Shown here: in pieces, positions 57,207-64,000 of the stretch
How positions within the stretch are numbered: position 1 is the stretch's first letter
How the letters are laid out: each line of letters starts with the position of its first letter
Source: Betaproteobacteria bacterium
GTDB lineage: Bacteria > Pseudomonadota > Gammaproteobacteria > Burkholderiales > Casimicrobiaceae
DNA: 64,000 bases
Direction: 5' to 3'
Assembly: GCA_016717855.1 (NCBI GenBank)
Contig: JADKEV010000007.1
Location: forward strand, 1-64,000
Notes under the pieces: generated by a model
Databases searched by the model: none
What the model was told of the DNA's origin: nothing
The model's input: only the letters and a program-made list of their open reading frames with translations
Position numbers and translations under genes: made by a program

Positions 57207-58133
57207 TCAGGCTTCTTTCTTGCCTGCGTTGAAGACAGTCGTCGCGCTGGTAACCAGGCTGGCGAGATCGGACATGTTCGAGGGCACGATCAGCGTATTG
57301 CCCTCCTTCGCTAGTCCCGCGAATGCCGCCACGTACTGTTCGGCGATCTTCAGGTTCACCGCGTTCATTCCACCCGGTGCGCTGATCGCGTCCGCGATCT
57401 GCCGGATTGCCGTCGCGTTGGCCGCCGCCTTGGCAAGGATTGCCGCGGCCTCGCCTTGCGCCTTGTTGATCTCGGCCTGTTTCTCACCTTCGGAACGGGC
57501 GATGGAGGCTTCGCGCTGGCCGGTGGCGATGTTGATCTGTTCCTGGCGCCGCCCTTCCGACGCCGCGATGACCGCGCGCTTTTCGCGCTCGGCGGTGATC
57601 TGCGCCTGCATCGCATGCAGGATCTCCTTCGGTGGCGTCAAATCCTTGATTTCGTAGCGGAGGACCTTGACCCCCCAGCTCCGCGCCGCCTCGTCGAGCG
57701 CTGCGACGACGGTAGCATTGATGTGGTCGCGTTCCTCGAATGTCTTGTCCAGTTCCATCCGCCCGATGACCGAGCGTAGCGTGGTTTGCGCCAGCTGGGT
57801 GATCGCCAGTTCGAAGTTGCTCGATCCGTAGGACGCCAGCTTGGGATCGGTGACCTGGAAGTACAGGATGCCGTCGACCTGCAACTGCGTGTTGTCCTTG
57901 GTGATGCAGATCTGGCTGGGCACGTCCAGCGGGATTTCGCGCAAGTCATGCTTGTAGCGCACGGTGTCGATGAAAGGCACGACGAAGTTGAGCCCCGGCT
58001 GCAGCACGGCGTGGAACTTCCCGAGCCGTTCGACGACGAAGGCGCGCTGTTGCGGCACGACGCGAAGGTAACGCGGCAACAATATCACCACGGCGACCAG
58101 GAATAACACAAAGAAAAGCAGCTTGAGTTCCAT
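57207..58133 (-). CDS. SPFH/band-7 membrane protein (QmcA/stomatin type)
   Basis: A 308-residue protein with an N-terminal membrane helix (LLFFVLFLVAVVILLPRY), the SPFH domain (VVPQQRAFVVERLGKF to IGRMELDKTFEERDHIN) and a long Ala/Glu/Gln coiled coil (KRAVIAASEGRRQEQI, KAQGEAAAILAKAAA). Such proteins form large membrane rings that organise microdomains or hold proteases. It follows an NfeD gene by 26 bp, the usual pairing, which implies a joint function. Confidence 0.93.
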   Translation of the reverse strand: MELKLLFFVLFLVAVVILLPRYLRVVPQQRAFVVERLGKFHAVLQPGLNFVVPFIDTVRYKHDLREIPLDVPSQICITKDNTQLQVDGILYFQVTDPKLASYGSSNFELAITQLAQTTLRSVIGRMELDKTFEERDHINATVVAALDEAARSWGVKVLRYEIKDLTPPKEILHAMQAQITAEREKRAVIAASEGRRQEQINIATGQREASIARSEGEKQAEINKAQGEAAAILAKAAANATAIRQIADAISAPGGMNAVNLKIAEQYVAAFAGLAKEGNTLIVPSNMSDLASLVTSATTVFNAGKKEA

Positions 58134-58159
58134 TGTTGATCACTCCCCAGAAAGTCCGT

Positions 58160-58576
58160 TCATTCGTTCGGCGCCGTGAGCACCAGCACGGATCCGCGCA
58201 TTTCCCTGATCGACATCGACTCGCGTTTCGGCGTGTGCGGCGTTGCCAGTTCGGCGTCCCAGTATGATCCACGATACTGGACGCGGGCCGTGCCATCCTC
58301 GCGCCACTCGATGACCTTCACAATCTGCCCGATATCAAAGGCCTGCATCTGCGGTTCCTCCGCATGGCTCTTGCGCCAGCGATGCGCGGCCGTCACCCCG
58401 GCGACACTGACGAGCGAAGCGACCCCGAACTGCACCCAGCCCTCGAATCCCAGCCATGCGACAAGACCACCGATGGCAAAGGCTGCCCCCACGGCGAGCA
58501 GATAGAAGGTTCCGGTTGCCAGCTCCACGCCGACCAGCACGGCTGCCATGATCCACCAAACGATATAGCCGCTCAA
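58160..58576 (-). CDS. NfeD-like membrane protein
   Basis: A 138-residue short NfeD protein. Two or three membrane helices (about 5-50 and 50-65) are followed by a C-terminal OB-fold (GQIVKVIEWREDGTARVQYR, YWDAELA). It is upstream of and co-directional with the SPFH gene, its normal partner. Confidence 0.92.
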   Translation of the reverse strand: MSGYIVWWIMAAVLVGVELATGTFYLLAVGAAFAIGGLVAWLGFEGWVQFGVASLVSVAGVTAAHRWRKSHAEEPQMQAFDIGQIVKVIEWREDGTARVQYRGSYWDAELATPHTPKRESMSIREMRGSVLVLTAPNE

Positions 58577-58739
58577 AACAATCTCCGGACACTTTCGCGG
58601 ACCCCACTATCGCAAACCGCAAGGATTCTGACAAGGCGGAAATTGGCCGGTCGGCCGGGGTAGTCGGTGGTTCGTCGCATTCGCGCGTTGCCCACGCGCG
58701 CGTCGCGTGATGTACCGCAAGAGGCGGCGATGGATCGGG

Positions 58740-58745
58740 TATAAT
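58740..58745 (+). promoter_or_regulatory. -10 box upstream of fmdB
   Basis: Perfect TATAAT, 55 bp before the fmdB start, followed by a T-rich stretch. No convincing -35. The 224-bp gap between nfeD and fmdB (58577-58800) otherwise shows nothing. Confidence 0.45.
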
Positions 58746-58800
58746 CTTGTTTTTTCGGTCATTTCTGCTGGTTCTCCGGCAAGAGTCGACGAGGTAGACC

Positions 58801-59154
58801 ATGCCGATCTATGAATATCGTTGCAGTGCGTGCGGATTCGAAAAGGACGCGCTGCAGAAAATGAGCGATGCGCCGCTCGTGGACTGCCCCGGTTGCGGCA
58901 AGCCCGCCCTGGTCAAGCAGATCTCCGCGGCCGGCTTCCAGTTAAAGGGCAGTGGCTGGTACGCCACGGACTTCAAGGGTTCGGGCGCGGCCAAGCCCGC
59001 CGCAAAGCCCGGCCCCGATGCCGCTGCCGACGCGAAATCCGCACCGGCAAACGCCGCCGCCGACCCGGGCGGAGCGAAAGCTGCCGAACCCGCAGCGACC
59101 AAGAGCGAGAGCCCGGCGCCGAAGCCTTCTCCAACCCCGGGCGCCGGCGACTAA
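58801..59154 (+). CDS. FmdB-family zinc ribbon protein
   Basis: A 117-residue protein with a Zn ribbon: CSACGFEKDAL and CPGCGKPALVKQISAAGF. The second half is an Ala/Pro/Lys-rich, low-complexity tail starting after YATDFKG. Putative regulatory protein. It opens the conserved fmdB-DUF502-aspS cluster and lies 1 bp from the next start. Confidence 0.92.
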   Translation: MPIYEYRCSACGFEKDALQKMSDAPLVDCPGCGKPALVKQISAAGFQLKGSGWYATDFKGSGAAKPAAKPGPDAAADAKSAPANAAADPGGAKAAEPAATKSESPAPKPSPTPGAGD

Positions 59155-59155
59155 G

Positions 59156-59806
59156 GTGCACCAACTCCGCCGCTATCTGGTGACTGGACTGGTCCTGTGG
59201 GTCCCGCTGGGAATCACCATTTGGGTACTGACCCTGATCGTGTCCACGCTGGACAAGTCGTTGCTGCTGATACCGTACCAGTACCGGCCGGAAGCACTGC
59301 TGGGATTCACGATCCCCGGGCTGGGCGTTGTCCTGACGTTCATCATTCTGATCGTGACAGGCGTACTCACACGCAACTTCGTCGGCCAGAAACTGGTGCG
59401 GGCCTGGGACAGCATCCTGCGCCGGATACCCGTGGTCAAGTCCATCTATTCCGGCGTCAAGCAGGTAAGCGACACGCTCTTCTCCGATACCGGCCAGGCG
59501 TTTCGCAAGGCCTTGCTGATCGAGTTCCCTTCCCCGGGCAACTACACGATCGCGTTCATGACCGGCACGCCATCGGGCGAAGTGCTGCGCCGGCTTCCGG
59601 GCGACCACGTCAGCGTCTACGTTCCCACAACGCCGAACCCGACTTCCGGCTACTTCCTGCTGGTGCCGAAGAACAAGACACAGGAACTCGACATGAGCGT
59701 CGACGAAGCGCTGAAATACATAGTGTCCATGGGCGTGGTCGGCCCACCCCATAAGGCGGCGCCGGGTGCAGCCGCTGCCGGCGGGATCCACGCGCCGCGA
59801 AATTGA
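59156..59806 (+). CDS. DUF502 membrane protein
   Basis: A 216-residue protein from GTG 59156, immediately after the fmdB stop. Two membrane helices (about 6-28 and 48-72). Conserved core LVRAWDSILRRIPVVKSIYSGVKQVSDTLFS and GYFLLVPKNKTQELDMSVDEAL. The function is not known; its constant place before aspS in betaproteobacteria is the main context. Confidence 0.92.
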   Translation: MHQLRRYLVTGLVLWVPLGITIWVLTLIVSTLDKSLLLIPYQYRPEALLGFTIPGLGVVLTFIILIVTGVLTRNFVGQKLVRAWDSILRRIPVVKSIYSGVKQVSDTLFSDTGQAFRKALLIEFPSPGNYTIAFMTGTPSGEVLRRLPGDHVSVYVPTTPNPTSGYFLLVPKNKTQELDMSVDEALKYIVSMGVVGPPHKAAPGAAAAGGIHAPRN

Positions 59807-59902
59807 CGGGGCGGGGACCAGAGTCGCCGATGCGCTCGTGCCGCCCGCCCCCATGCTGTCCTGAACTGCTCAACACTCGATCAATCAAACCTGGAGTTTG
59901 TC

Positions 59903-61678
59903 ATGCGTACGCAATATTGCGGGCTGGTCGACCAGCGTTACCTGGGCCAGACCGTCACACTGATGGGCTGGGTGCACCGGCGGCGCGACCACGGCGGGAT
60001 CATCTTCATCGACCTGCGTGACCGCGAAGGGCTGGTGCAGGTGGTTTGCGACCCCGACCGCGTCGACACGTTCGGCACCGCCGAGAAAGTGCGGATGGAA
60101 TACGTGGTGAAAGTGACCGGGCGGGTGCGCGAACGCCCCGCCGGAACCGTCAACGAGGACCTGGTCAGCGGGGGCGTCGAGGTGCTGGCCCTCGAAATGG
60201 AAATACTGAATGCCTCGATCACGCCGCCGTTCATGATGGACGACACGGATATCTCGGAAATGGTGCGGCTGGAAAACCGGGTCATGGACCTGCGCCGCCC
60301 GGCGATGCAGCGAAACATGCGCCTGCGCTACCGCACGGCGATGGCCGCGCGCGCCTACCTCGACGGCGCGGGCTTCATCGACATCGAAACGCCGACGCTG
60401 TACAAGTCGACGCCCGAAGGCGCGCGGGAATTCCTCGTGCCATCCCGCGTCCACGACGGGTTGTTCTACGCGCTCCCGCAAAGCCCGCAGCTGTTCAAGC
60501 AGATGCTGATGATCGCCGGCTTCGACCGGTACTACCAGATCACCAAGTGCTTTCGCGACGAGGATCTTCGCGCCGATCGCCAGCCCGAGTTCACGCAGAT
60601 CGACGTCGAAACCTCATTCCTCTCGGAGCGGGAAATTCAGGACATGATGGAGGGACTGGTCAGGGCGATGTTCAAGGAAGCGCTGGACGTCACGCTGCCC
60701 GAATTTCCACGTTACACGTTTGCGGAAGTGATGCGCGACTACGGGTCGGACAAGCCAGACCTGCGCGTGCCGCTGAAATTCACCGAACTGACCGATCTGA
60801 TGAAGACGGTGGAGTTCAAGGTGTTCCGCGCCGCCGCCGATCTTCCCAACGGCCGGGTTGTCGCGCTGCGCGTTCCGGGCGGTGCGACGCTCTCGCGCAA
60901 GGAGATCGACGACTATGCGCAGTTCGTGACGATCTACGGCGCGCGCGGGCTCGCCTATATCAAGGTCAACGACGTGACGAAACCCAGCGATGAGGGCCTC
61001 CAGTCGCCTGTGGTCAAGTTCCTGTCCACGGAAGTGCTGGCGGCGATCATGGCGCGCACCGGCGCGCAATCTGGCGACCTGATCTTCTTCGGCGCCGACC
61101 GGGAGAAAGTCGTCAACGACGCGATCGGCGCGCTGCGCGCCAAGGTCGGACATGACCGTGGCCTCGCCGAGGGCGAATGGAAGCCCGCCTGGGTCGTCGA
61201 CTTCCCGATGTTCGAGTTCGACGAAGATCAGAAGACCTGGGCGGCAAGGCATCATCCGTTCACCGCGCCGAAGGATGGCCATGAAGACCTGTTGGCCACA
61301 GATCCCGGCGCCGCGCTTTCCAAAGCTTACGACGTGGTTCTCAACGGCTGGGAACTCGGAGGGGGATCGGTGCGGATACACCAGCCGGATGTGCAGGCGA
61401 AAGTCTTCGATGCGCTGCGGATTTCGCCGGAAGACCAGCAGAAGAAGTTCGGCTTCCTGCTCAAGGCCCTGCAGATGGGTGCCCCGCCGCACGGCGGCAT
61501 TGCCTTTGGCCTGGACCGGCTTGTCGCCATGATGTGCAAAGCCGACTCGATCCGCGACGTGATCGCATTTCCGAAGACGCAACGCGGGCAGGACCTGCTG
61601 GTCGAAGCACCTTCGCGCGTGGAGGAAAAACAGTTGCGCGATCTCCATATCCGCCTGCGCAATCCGCCGGCCGCCTGA
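59903..61678 (+). CDS. aspS: Aspartyl-tRNA synthetase, probably non-discriminating
   Basis: Class IIb synthetase of 591 residues. An N-terminal OB-fold anticodon domain precedes the catalytic core: motif 2 FRDEDLRADRQPEFTQID, bacterial insertion domain, motif 3 GIAFGLDRLVAMM. Position 30 is His within GWVHRRRDHGG, the residue found in AspRS enzymes that charge both tRNA-Asp and tRNA-Asn; discriminating enzymes such as that of E. coli have Leu here. If so, Asn-tRNA would be made by GatCAB amidation. Confidence 0.96.
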   Translation: MRTQYCGLVDQRYLGQTVTLMGWVHRRRDHGGIIFIDLRDREGLVQVVCDPDRVDTFGTAEKVRMEYVVKVTGRVRERPAGTVNEDLVSGGVEVLALEMEILNASITPPFMMDDTDISEMVRLENRVMDLRRPAMQRNMRLRYRTAMAARAYLDGAGFIDIETPTLYKSTPEGAREFLVPSRVHDGLFYALPQSPQLFKQMLMIAGFDRYYQITKCFRDEDLRADRQPEFTQIDVETSFLSEREIQDMMEGLVRAMFKEALDVTLPEFPRYTFAEVMRDYGSDKPDLRVPLKFTELTDLMKTVEFKVFRAAADLPNGRVVALRVPGGATLSRKEIDDYAQFVTIYGARGLAYIKVNDVTKPSDEGLQSPVVKFLSTEVLAAIMARTGAQSGDLIFFGADREKVVNDAIGALRAKVGHDRGLAEGEWKPAWVVDFPMFEFDEDQKTWAARHHPFTAPKDGHEDLLATDPGAALSKAYDVVLNGWELGGGSVRIHQPDVQAKVFDALRISPEDQQKKFGFLLKALQMGAPPHGGIAFGLDRLVAMMCKADSIRDVIAFPKTQRGQDLLVEAPSRVEEKQLRDLHIRLRNPPAA

Positions 61679-61690
61679 GGAGGGCCGGCG

Positions 61691-62329
61691 ATGCACATCC
61701 TGCTTACCGCCGAGGAGGCGCGCGTGCTGGGCGCGCTGATGGAAAAGGAGGTGTCAACGCCGGATCACTATCCGTTGTCGCTCAATGCGCTGACCAACGC
61801 CTGCAACCAGACCACCAGCCGCGACCCGATCGTCCGCTACGACGAGGACACGGTGCTCCGCGCCCTGGACAGGTTGCGCGAGAAAAAGCTGCTGTGGGAG
61901 GTCGACCAGGCAGGCGGCCGCGTGCGCAAGTATCAACAGCAGTTCAGCAAATGGCACGACCTCGATCCGCAGGCGCATGCGGTGATCACGCTGCTGCTGC
62001 TGCGCGGCGCGCAGACTCCGGGCGAATTGAAGTCGCGCTCCGAGCGGCTGGCCGAGTTTCGCGATCTGGCCGAAGTCGAAGCCGTGCTCGGGCGCCTGGG
62101 CGAGCGCAACCCGCCGTTTGTCGTGCGCCTGCCGCGGCTTCCGGGAACCAAGGAATTCCGCTACATGCACCTGCTCTGCGGTGAAGTCGATGTCGCGACG
62201 CTGGCCGAAGGCCAGGTTGCCGCGGTCGGCGTAACCGGACTATCGTTATCCGACCGGGTCTCGCGGCTGGAAACTGAACTGGCCAGCCTGCGGGAAGAAC
62301 TGTCTGCCTTCCGCAAGCAGTTCGACTAG
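61691..62329 (+). CDS. YceH/DUF480 family protein
   Basis: A 212-residue protein of two winged-helix-like domains with the family pattern VLGALMEKEVSTPDHYPLSL, LTNACNQTTSRDP and LLLLRGAQTPGELKSRS. The C-terminal coiled coil (VSRLETELASLREELSAF) suggests dimer formation. Function unknown. 12 bp after aspS, so probably co-transcribed. Confidence 0.92.
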   Translation: MHILLTAEEARVLGALMEKEVSTPDHYPLSLNALTNACNQTTSRDPIVRYDEDTVLRALDRLREKKLLWEVDQAGGRVRKYQQQFSKWHDLDPQAHAVITLLLLRGAQTPGELKSRSERLAEFRDLAEVEAVLGRLGERNPPFVVRLPRLPGTKEFRYMHLLCGEVDVATLAEGQVAAVGVTGLSLSDRVSRLETELASLREELSAFRKQFD

Positions 62330-62401
62330 CGCTCGCGCGGCGATTCCACAAACCGCTTTTTGCGTAGCATAATTGCCACTTGATGCGGAAACGACGAGCG
62401 G

Positions 62402-62773
62402 ATGAAATCCACACTATTGCGCGCAGGAATGCTAGTCCTGGCCTGCCTGTTGCTGGCCACGGCGGGCGTGCACGCGCGTGACCGGAAGCAGGGGGACGTA
62501 GCGGTCGACAACCTGCCGCAGCAAGCGTTGCGCACCTTGCAGCTGATCCGCAGCAATGGACCGTTTCCATATGATCGCGACGGCGTCGTGTTCGGCAACC
62601 GGGAACGCGCCCTGCCCGACAAGCCGCGCGGCTACTACAGGGAGTACACGGTGAAGACACCTGGAGTCCGCGGCCGCGGCGCGAAGCGGATCGTCTGCGG
62701 CGGCGAACAGCGCCCCGCGCGCGAGTGCTATTACACCGACGACCATTACCGGACGTTCCGGCATATCCGATGA
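62402..62773 (+). CDS. Secreted barnase-like ribonuclease
   Basis: A 123-residue guanyl-specific RNase of the barnase/Sa type. Signal peptide (LLRAGMLVLACLLLATAGVHA), then a compact domain with all catalytic residues: E81 (YREYTV), R96 (GAKRIVCGG) and H115 (DDHYRTF). The cysteines C99 and C109 could form a disulfide. The barstar-like gene follows after 31 bp, so toxin and inhibitor are co-expressed. Confidence 0.9.
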   Translation: MKSTLLRAGMLVLACLLLATAGVHARDRKQGDVAVDNLPQQALRTLQLIRSNGPFPYDRDGVVFGNRERALPDKPRGYYREYTVKTPGVRGRGAKRIVCGGEQRPARECYYTDDHYRTFRHIR

Positions 62774-62804
62774 ACGCGCACGCAAACCTAACAGAGACGA
62801 CGAC

Positions 62805-63197
62805 ATGAAGACACCCGAACTGACCGACGTAGCGGCCGCCGGGGTACAGGACTGGGACAACGCGACCGAATCGCTGCGTGCGGCGGCCAAGGCGGCGCGC
62901 CTGAAATTCTATTCCGTCGATTTGTCCAGGGTTGCCGGCAAGCCGGCGCTCCTCAAGGTGTTGGAAAAGGGCATCAACCTGCCCGACCACTTCGGCCACA
63001 ATTGGGACGCCCTCGCCGACTGCCTCGAGGACGACGAGTGGATGGACAAGCACGGCGTCGTCATTCTGTGGCAAGGAGCCGAGAAGTTTCGCAAGACGCA
63101 TCATGAGGACTTTGAAACCGCGCTGGACATCTTTTCCGAGGCTTCCGAGTACTGGCAGGAGCATCACCGTCCATTCTGGCTGTTCCTGGCGGACTGA
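62805..63197 (+). CDS. Barstar-family ribonuclease inhibitor
   Basis: Cytoplasmic inhibitor of 130 residues. The signature is KFYSVDLSRVAGKPALLKVL and LPDHFGHNWDALADCLED, the helix-loop of barstar that blocks the RNase active site. There is no signal peptide, which fits protection of the cell against unsecreted enzyme. Confidence 0.92.
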   Translation: MKTPELTDVAAAGVQDWDNATESLRAAAKAARLKFYSVDLSRVAGKPALLKVLEKGINLPDHFGHNWDALADCLEDDEWMDKHGVVILWQGAEKFRKTHHEDFETALDIFSEASEYWQEHHRPFWLFLAD

Positions 63198-63267
63198 TCG
63201 GGTCCTGCCCGCCGCAGCGGGCCATCCGGCTTTGCCTCCCGGACCGGCCTGACGCGACAGCGCGCTG

Positions 63268-63744
63268 ATGCTCAACTCGTTCAAAGTCCCGGTTTCGACG
63301 CTGATCGTCGTCCACGATCCTCGCCTGCGCGTGCTGCTGCTCGAGCGCGCCGACTTTCGCGATCACTGGCAATCAGTGACCGGAAGTCAGGAGCCGGGGG
63401 AGTCGCTGCCCGCGACGGCGGCGCGCGAATTGGTCGAGGAAACCGGGATCGACGCCGCGCAGCACGGTGGCGTTGCGAACTGGCACCTGTGCAACGTCTA
63501 TGAGATATATGCGCAATGGCGGCATCGCTACGCACCCGGCACCACGCACAACATGGAACATGTGTTCGGCCTGCAGGTCCCCGGACATGTGCCGGTAAGG
63601 CTGGCGGCGGACGAGCATGTCGCGTTCCGCTGGTTGCCATGGCGCGAAGCAGCGGAAAAGTGCTTTTCCTGGAGCAATCGTGAAGCGATCCTGGAGCTGC
63701 CGCGCAGGACGGGAAAGACGAGTCCGGAACGCCGCACAAAGTGA
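63268..63744 (+). CDS. nudB: Dihydroneopterin triphosphate diphosphatase (Nudix)
   Basis: Nudix hydrolase of 158 residues acting in folate synthesis. The Nudix box is complete: G39-x5-E45-x7-R53-E-L-V-E-E-T-G-I61 (GSQEPGESLPATAARELVEE). WHLCNVYEIYAQWRHRYAPG and the C-terminal NREAILELP are typical of NudB. Frequently found near aspS in this class. Confidence 0.92.
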   Translation: MLNSFKVPVSTLIVVHDPRLRVLLLERADFRDHWQSVTGSQEPGESLPATAARELVEETGIDAAQHGGVANWHLCNVYEIYAQWRHRYAPGTTHNMEHVFGLQVPGHVPVRLAADEHVAFRWLPWREAAEKCFSWSNREAILELPRRTGKTSPERRTK

Positions 63745-63755
63745 TGCGGAAAAGG

Positions 63756-63785
63756 AAAAAGGCGCCGCGACGGGCGCCTTTCTCT
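63756..63785. terminator. Bidirectional rho-independent terminator
   Basis: AAGGCGCC and GGCGCCTT form a perfect 8-bp stem with a 6-nt loop (63759-63780). An A-run on the left and TCTCT on the right make it usable by both nudB (plus) and pnp (minus), which converge here. Confidence 0.85.
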
Positions 63786-63803
63786 CCGGAGCCGTGACTC
63801 CGT

Positions 63804-64000
63804 CTACGCGGCGGGCACCGCCGGCTCGGTGGCGGCAGAGCCGTGCGCCTGCTCCGCCAGGATCGCTTTCATCGACAGCCGCAGCCGGCCCTTGTCATCG
63901 GCCTCGAGGACCTTGACCTTCACCGCCTGGCCCTCCTTCAGATAATCGCTGACCTGATTGACCCGTTCGTTGGCGATCTGCGAGATGTGCAGCAGTCCGT
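63804..64000 (-). CDS. pnp: Polynucleotide phosphorylase, C-terminal end
   Basis: The last 65 or so residues of a protein entering from the right edge. The reading DGLLHISQIANERVNQVSDY, then LKEGQAVKVKVLEADDKGR and LRLSMKAILAEQ is an S1 RNA-binding domain at the position and with the sequence of the PNPase C-terminus. Stop TAG at 63804. Other S1 proteins are less likely, as the match around the end is specific to Pnp. Confidence 0.8.
   Translation of the reverse strand, partial: GLLHISQIANERVNQVSDYLKEGQAVKVKVLEADDKGRLRLSMKAILAEQAHGSAATEPAVPAA

Overview
The window reads as chromosome of a high-GC betaproteobacterium. The evidence is gene order: tpiA-secG-tRNA-Leu-nuoA to nuoN is the usual betaproteobacterial arrangement, and so is fmdB-DUF502-aspS. 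Lineage below class level cannot be read from the sequence. Two homopolymer slips in otherwise well-kept genes (nuoG, the 8-oxoguanine deaminase) and a stop inside tpiA suggest residual base-calling errors, so broken genes are described both as they stand and as they read when repaired.

Region 1 (1-12.1 kb, minus strand) is an accessory defence locus. Following transcription from right to left it runs hsdM, SIR2-like protein, HerA/DUF87-type ATPase, a 53-codon chimeric mini-ORF, a PRTase-CE-type phosphoribosyltransferase, a NADAR protein, hsdS, hsdR (cut by the window edge). Most junctions are ATGA or similar short overlaps, so this looks like one transcript: a type I restriction-modification operon carrying a SIR2-HerA module and a PRTase-NADAR module. 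SIR2, NADAR and PRTase families all touch NAD/ADP-ribose/PRPP chemistry. Short direct repeats derived from the hsdS start and the hsdM end flank the PRTase-NADAR part. Except for hsdM and the mini-ORF, every gene here carries frameshifts. A divergent MNT/HEPN toxin-antitoxin pair (12.4-13.1 kb) follows, its toxin lacking the catalytic histidine.

Region 2 (13-37.7 kb) is a mixture of regulation, envelope and catabolic genes: a membrane-anchored class III cyclase, a nagB remnant, a wHTH-STAND ATPase-TPR regulator, a diheme cytochrome c, an MlrC-type M81 peptidase, a secreted subtilase with a DUF5648 tail, a small exported protein, a CBS protein, a glycosyltransferase, an IclR regulator convergent with an 8-oxoguanine deaminase-like amidohydrolase, an alpha/beta hydrolase, a PAS-GGDEF-EAL protein, two ion transporters (one NhaA), and a lutA-lutB-aminotransferase-lutC operon.

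Region 3 (37.8-53.8 kb, minus strand) is core metabolism: tpiA, secG, tRNA-Leu(GAG) and the complete 14-gene complex I operon nuoABCDEFGHIJKLMN.

Region 4 (53.9-64 kb) contains a CoA-binding protein coupled to metY, dsbB, an SDR dehydrogenase, an SPFH/NfeD pair, fmdB, a DUF502 membrane protein, aspS (with features of a non-discriminating AspRS), yceH, a barnase/barstar pair, nudB, a strong terminator and the 3' end of pnp on the opposite strand.
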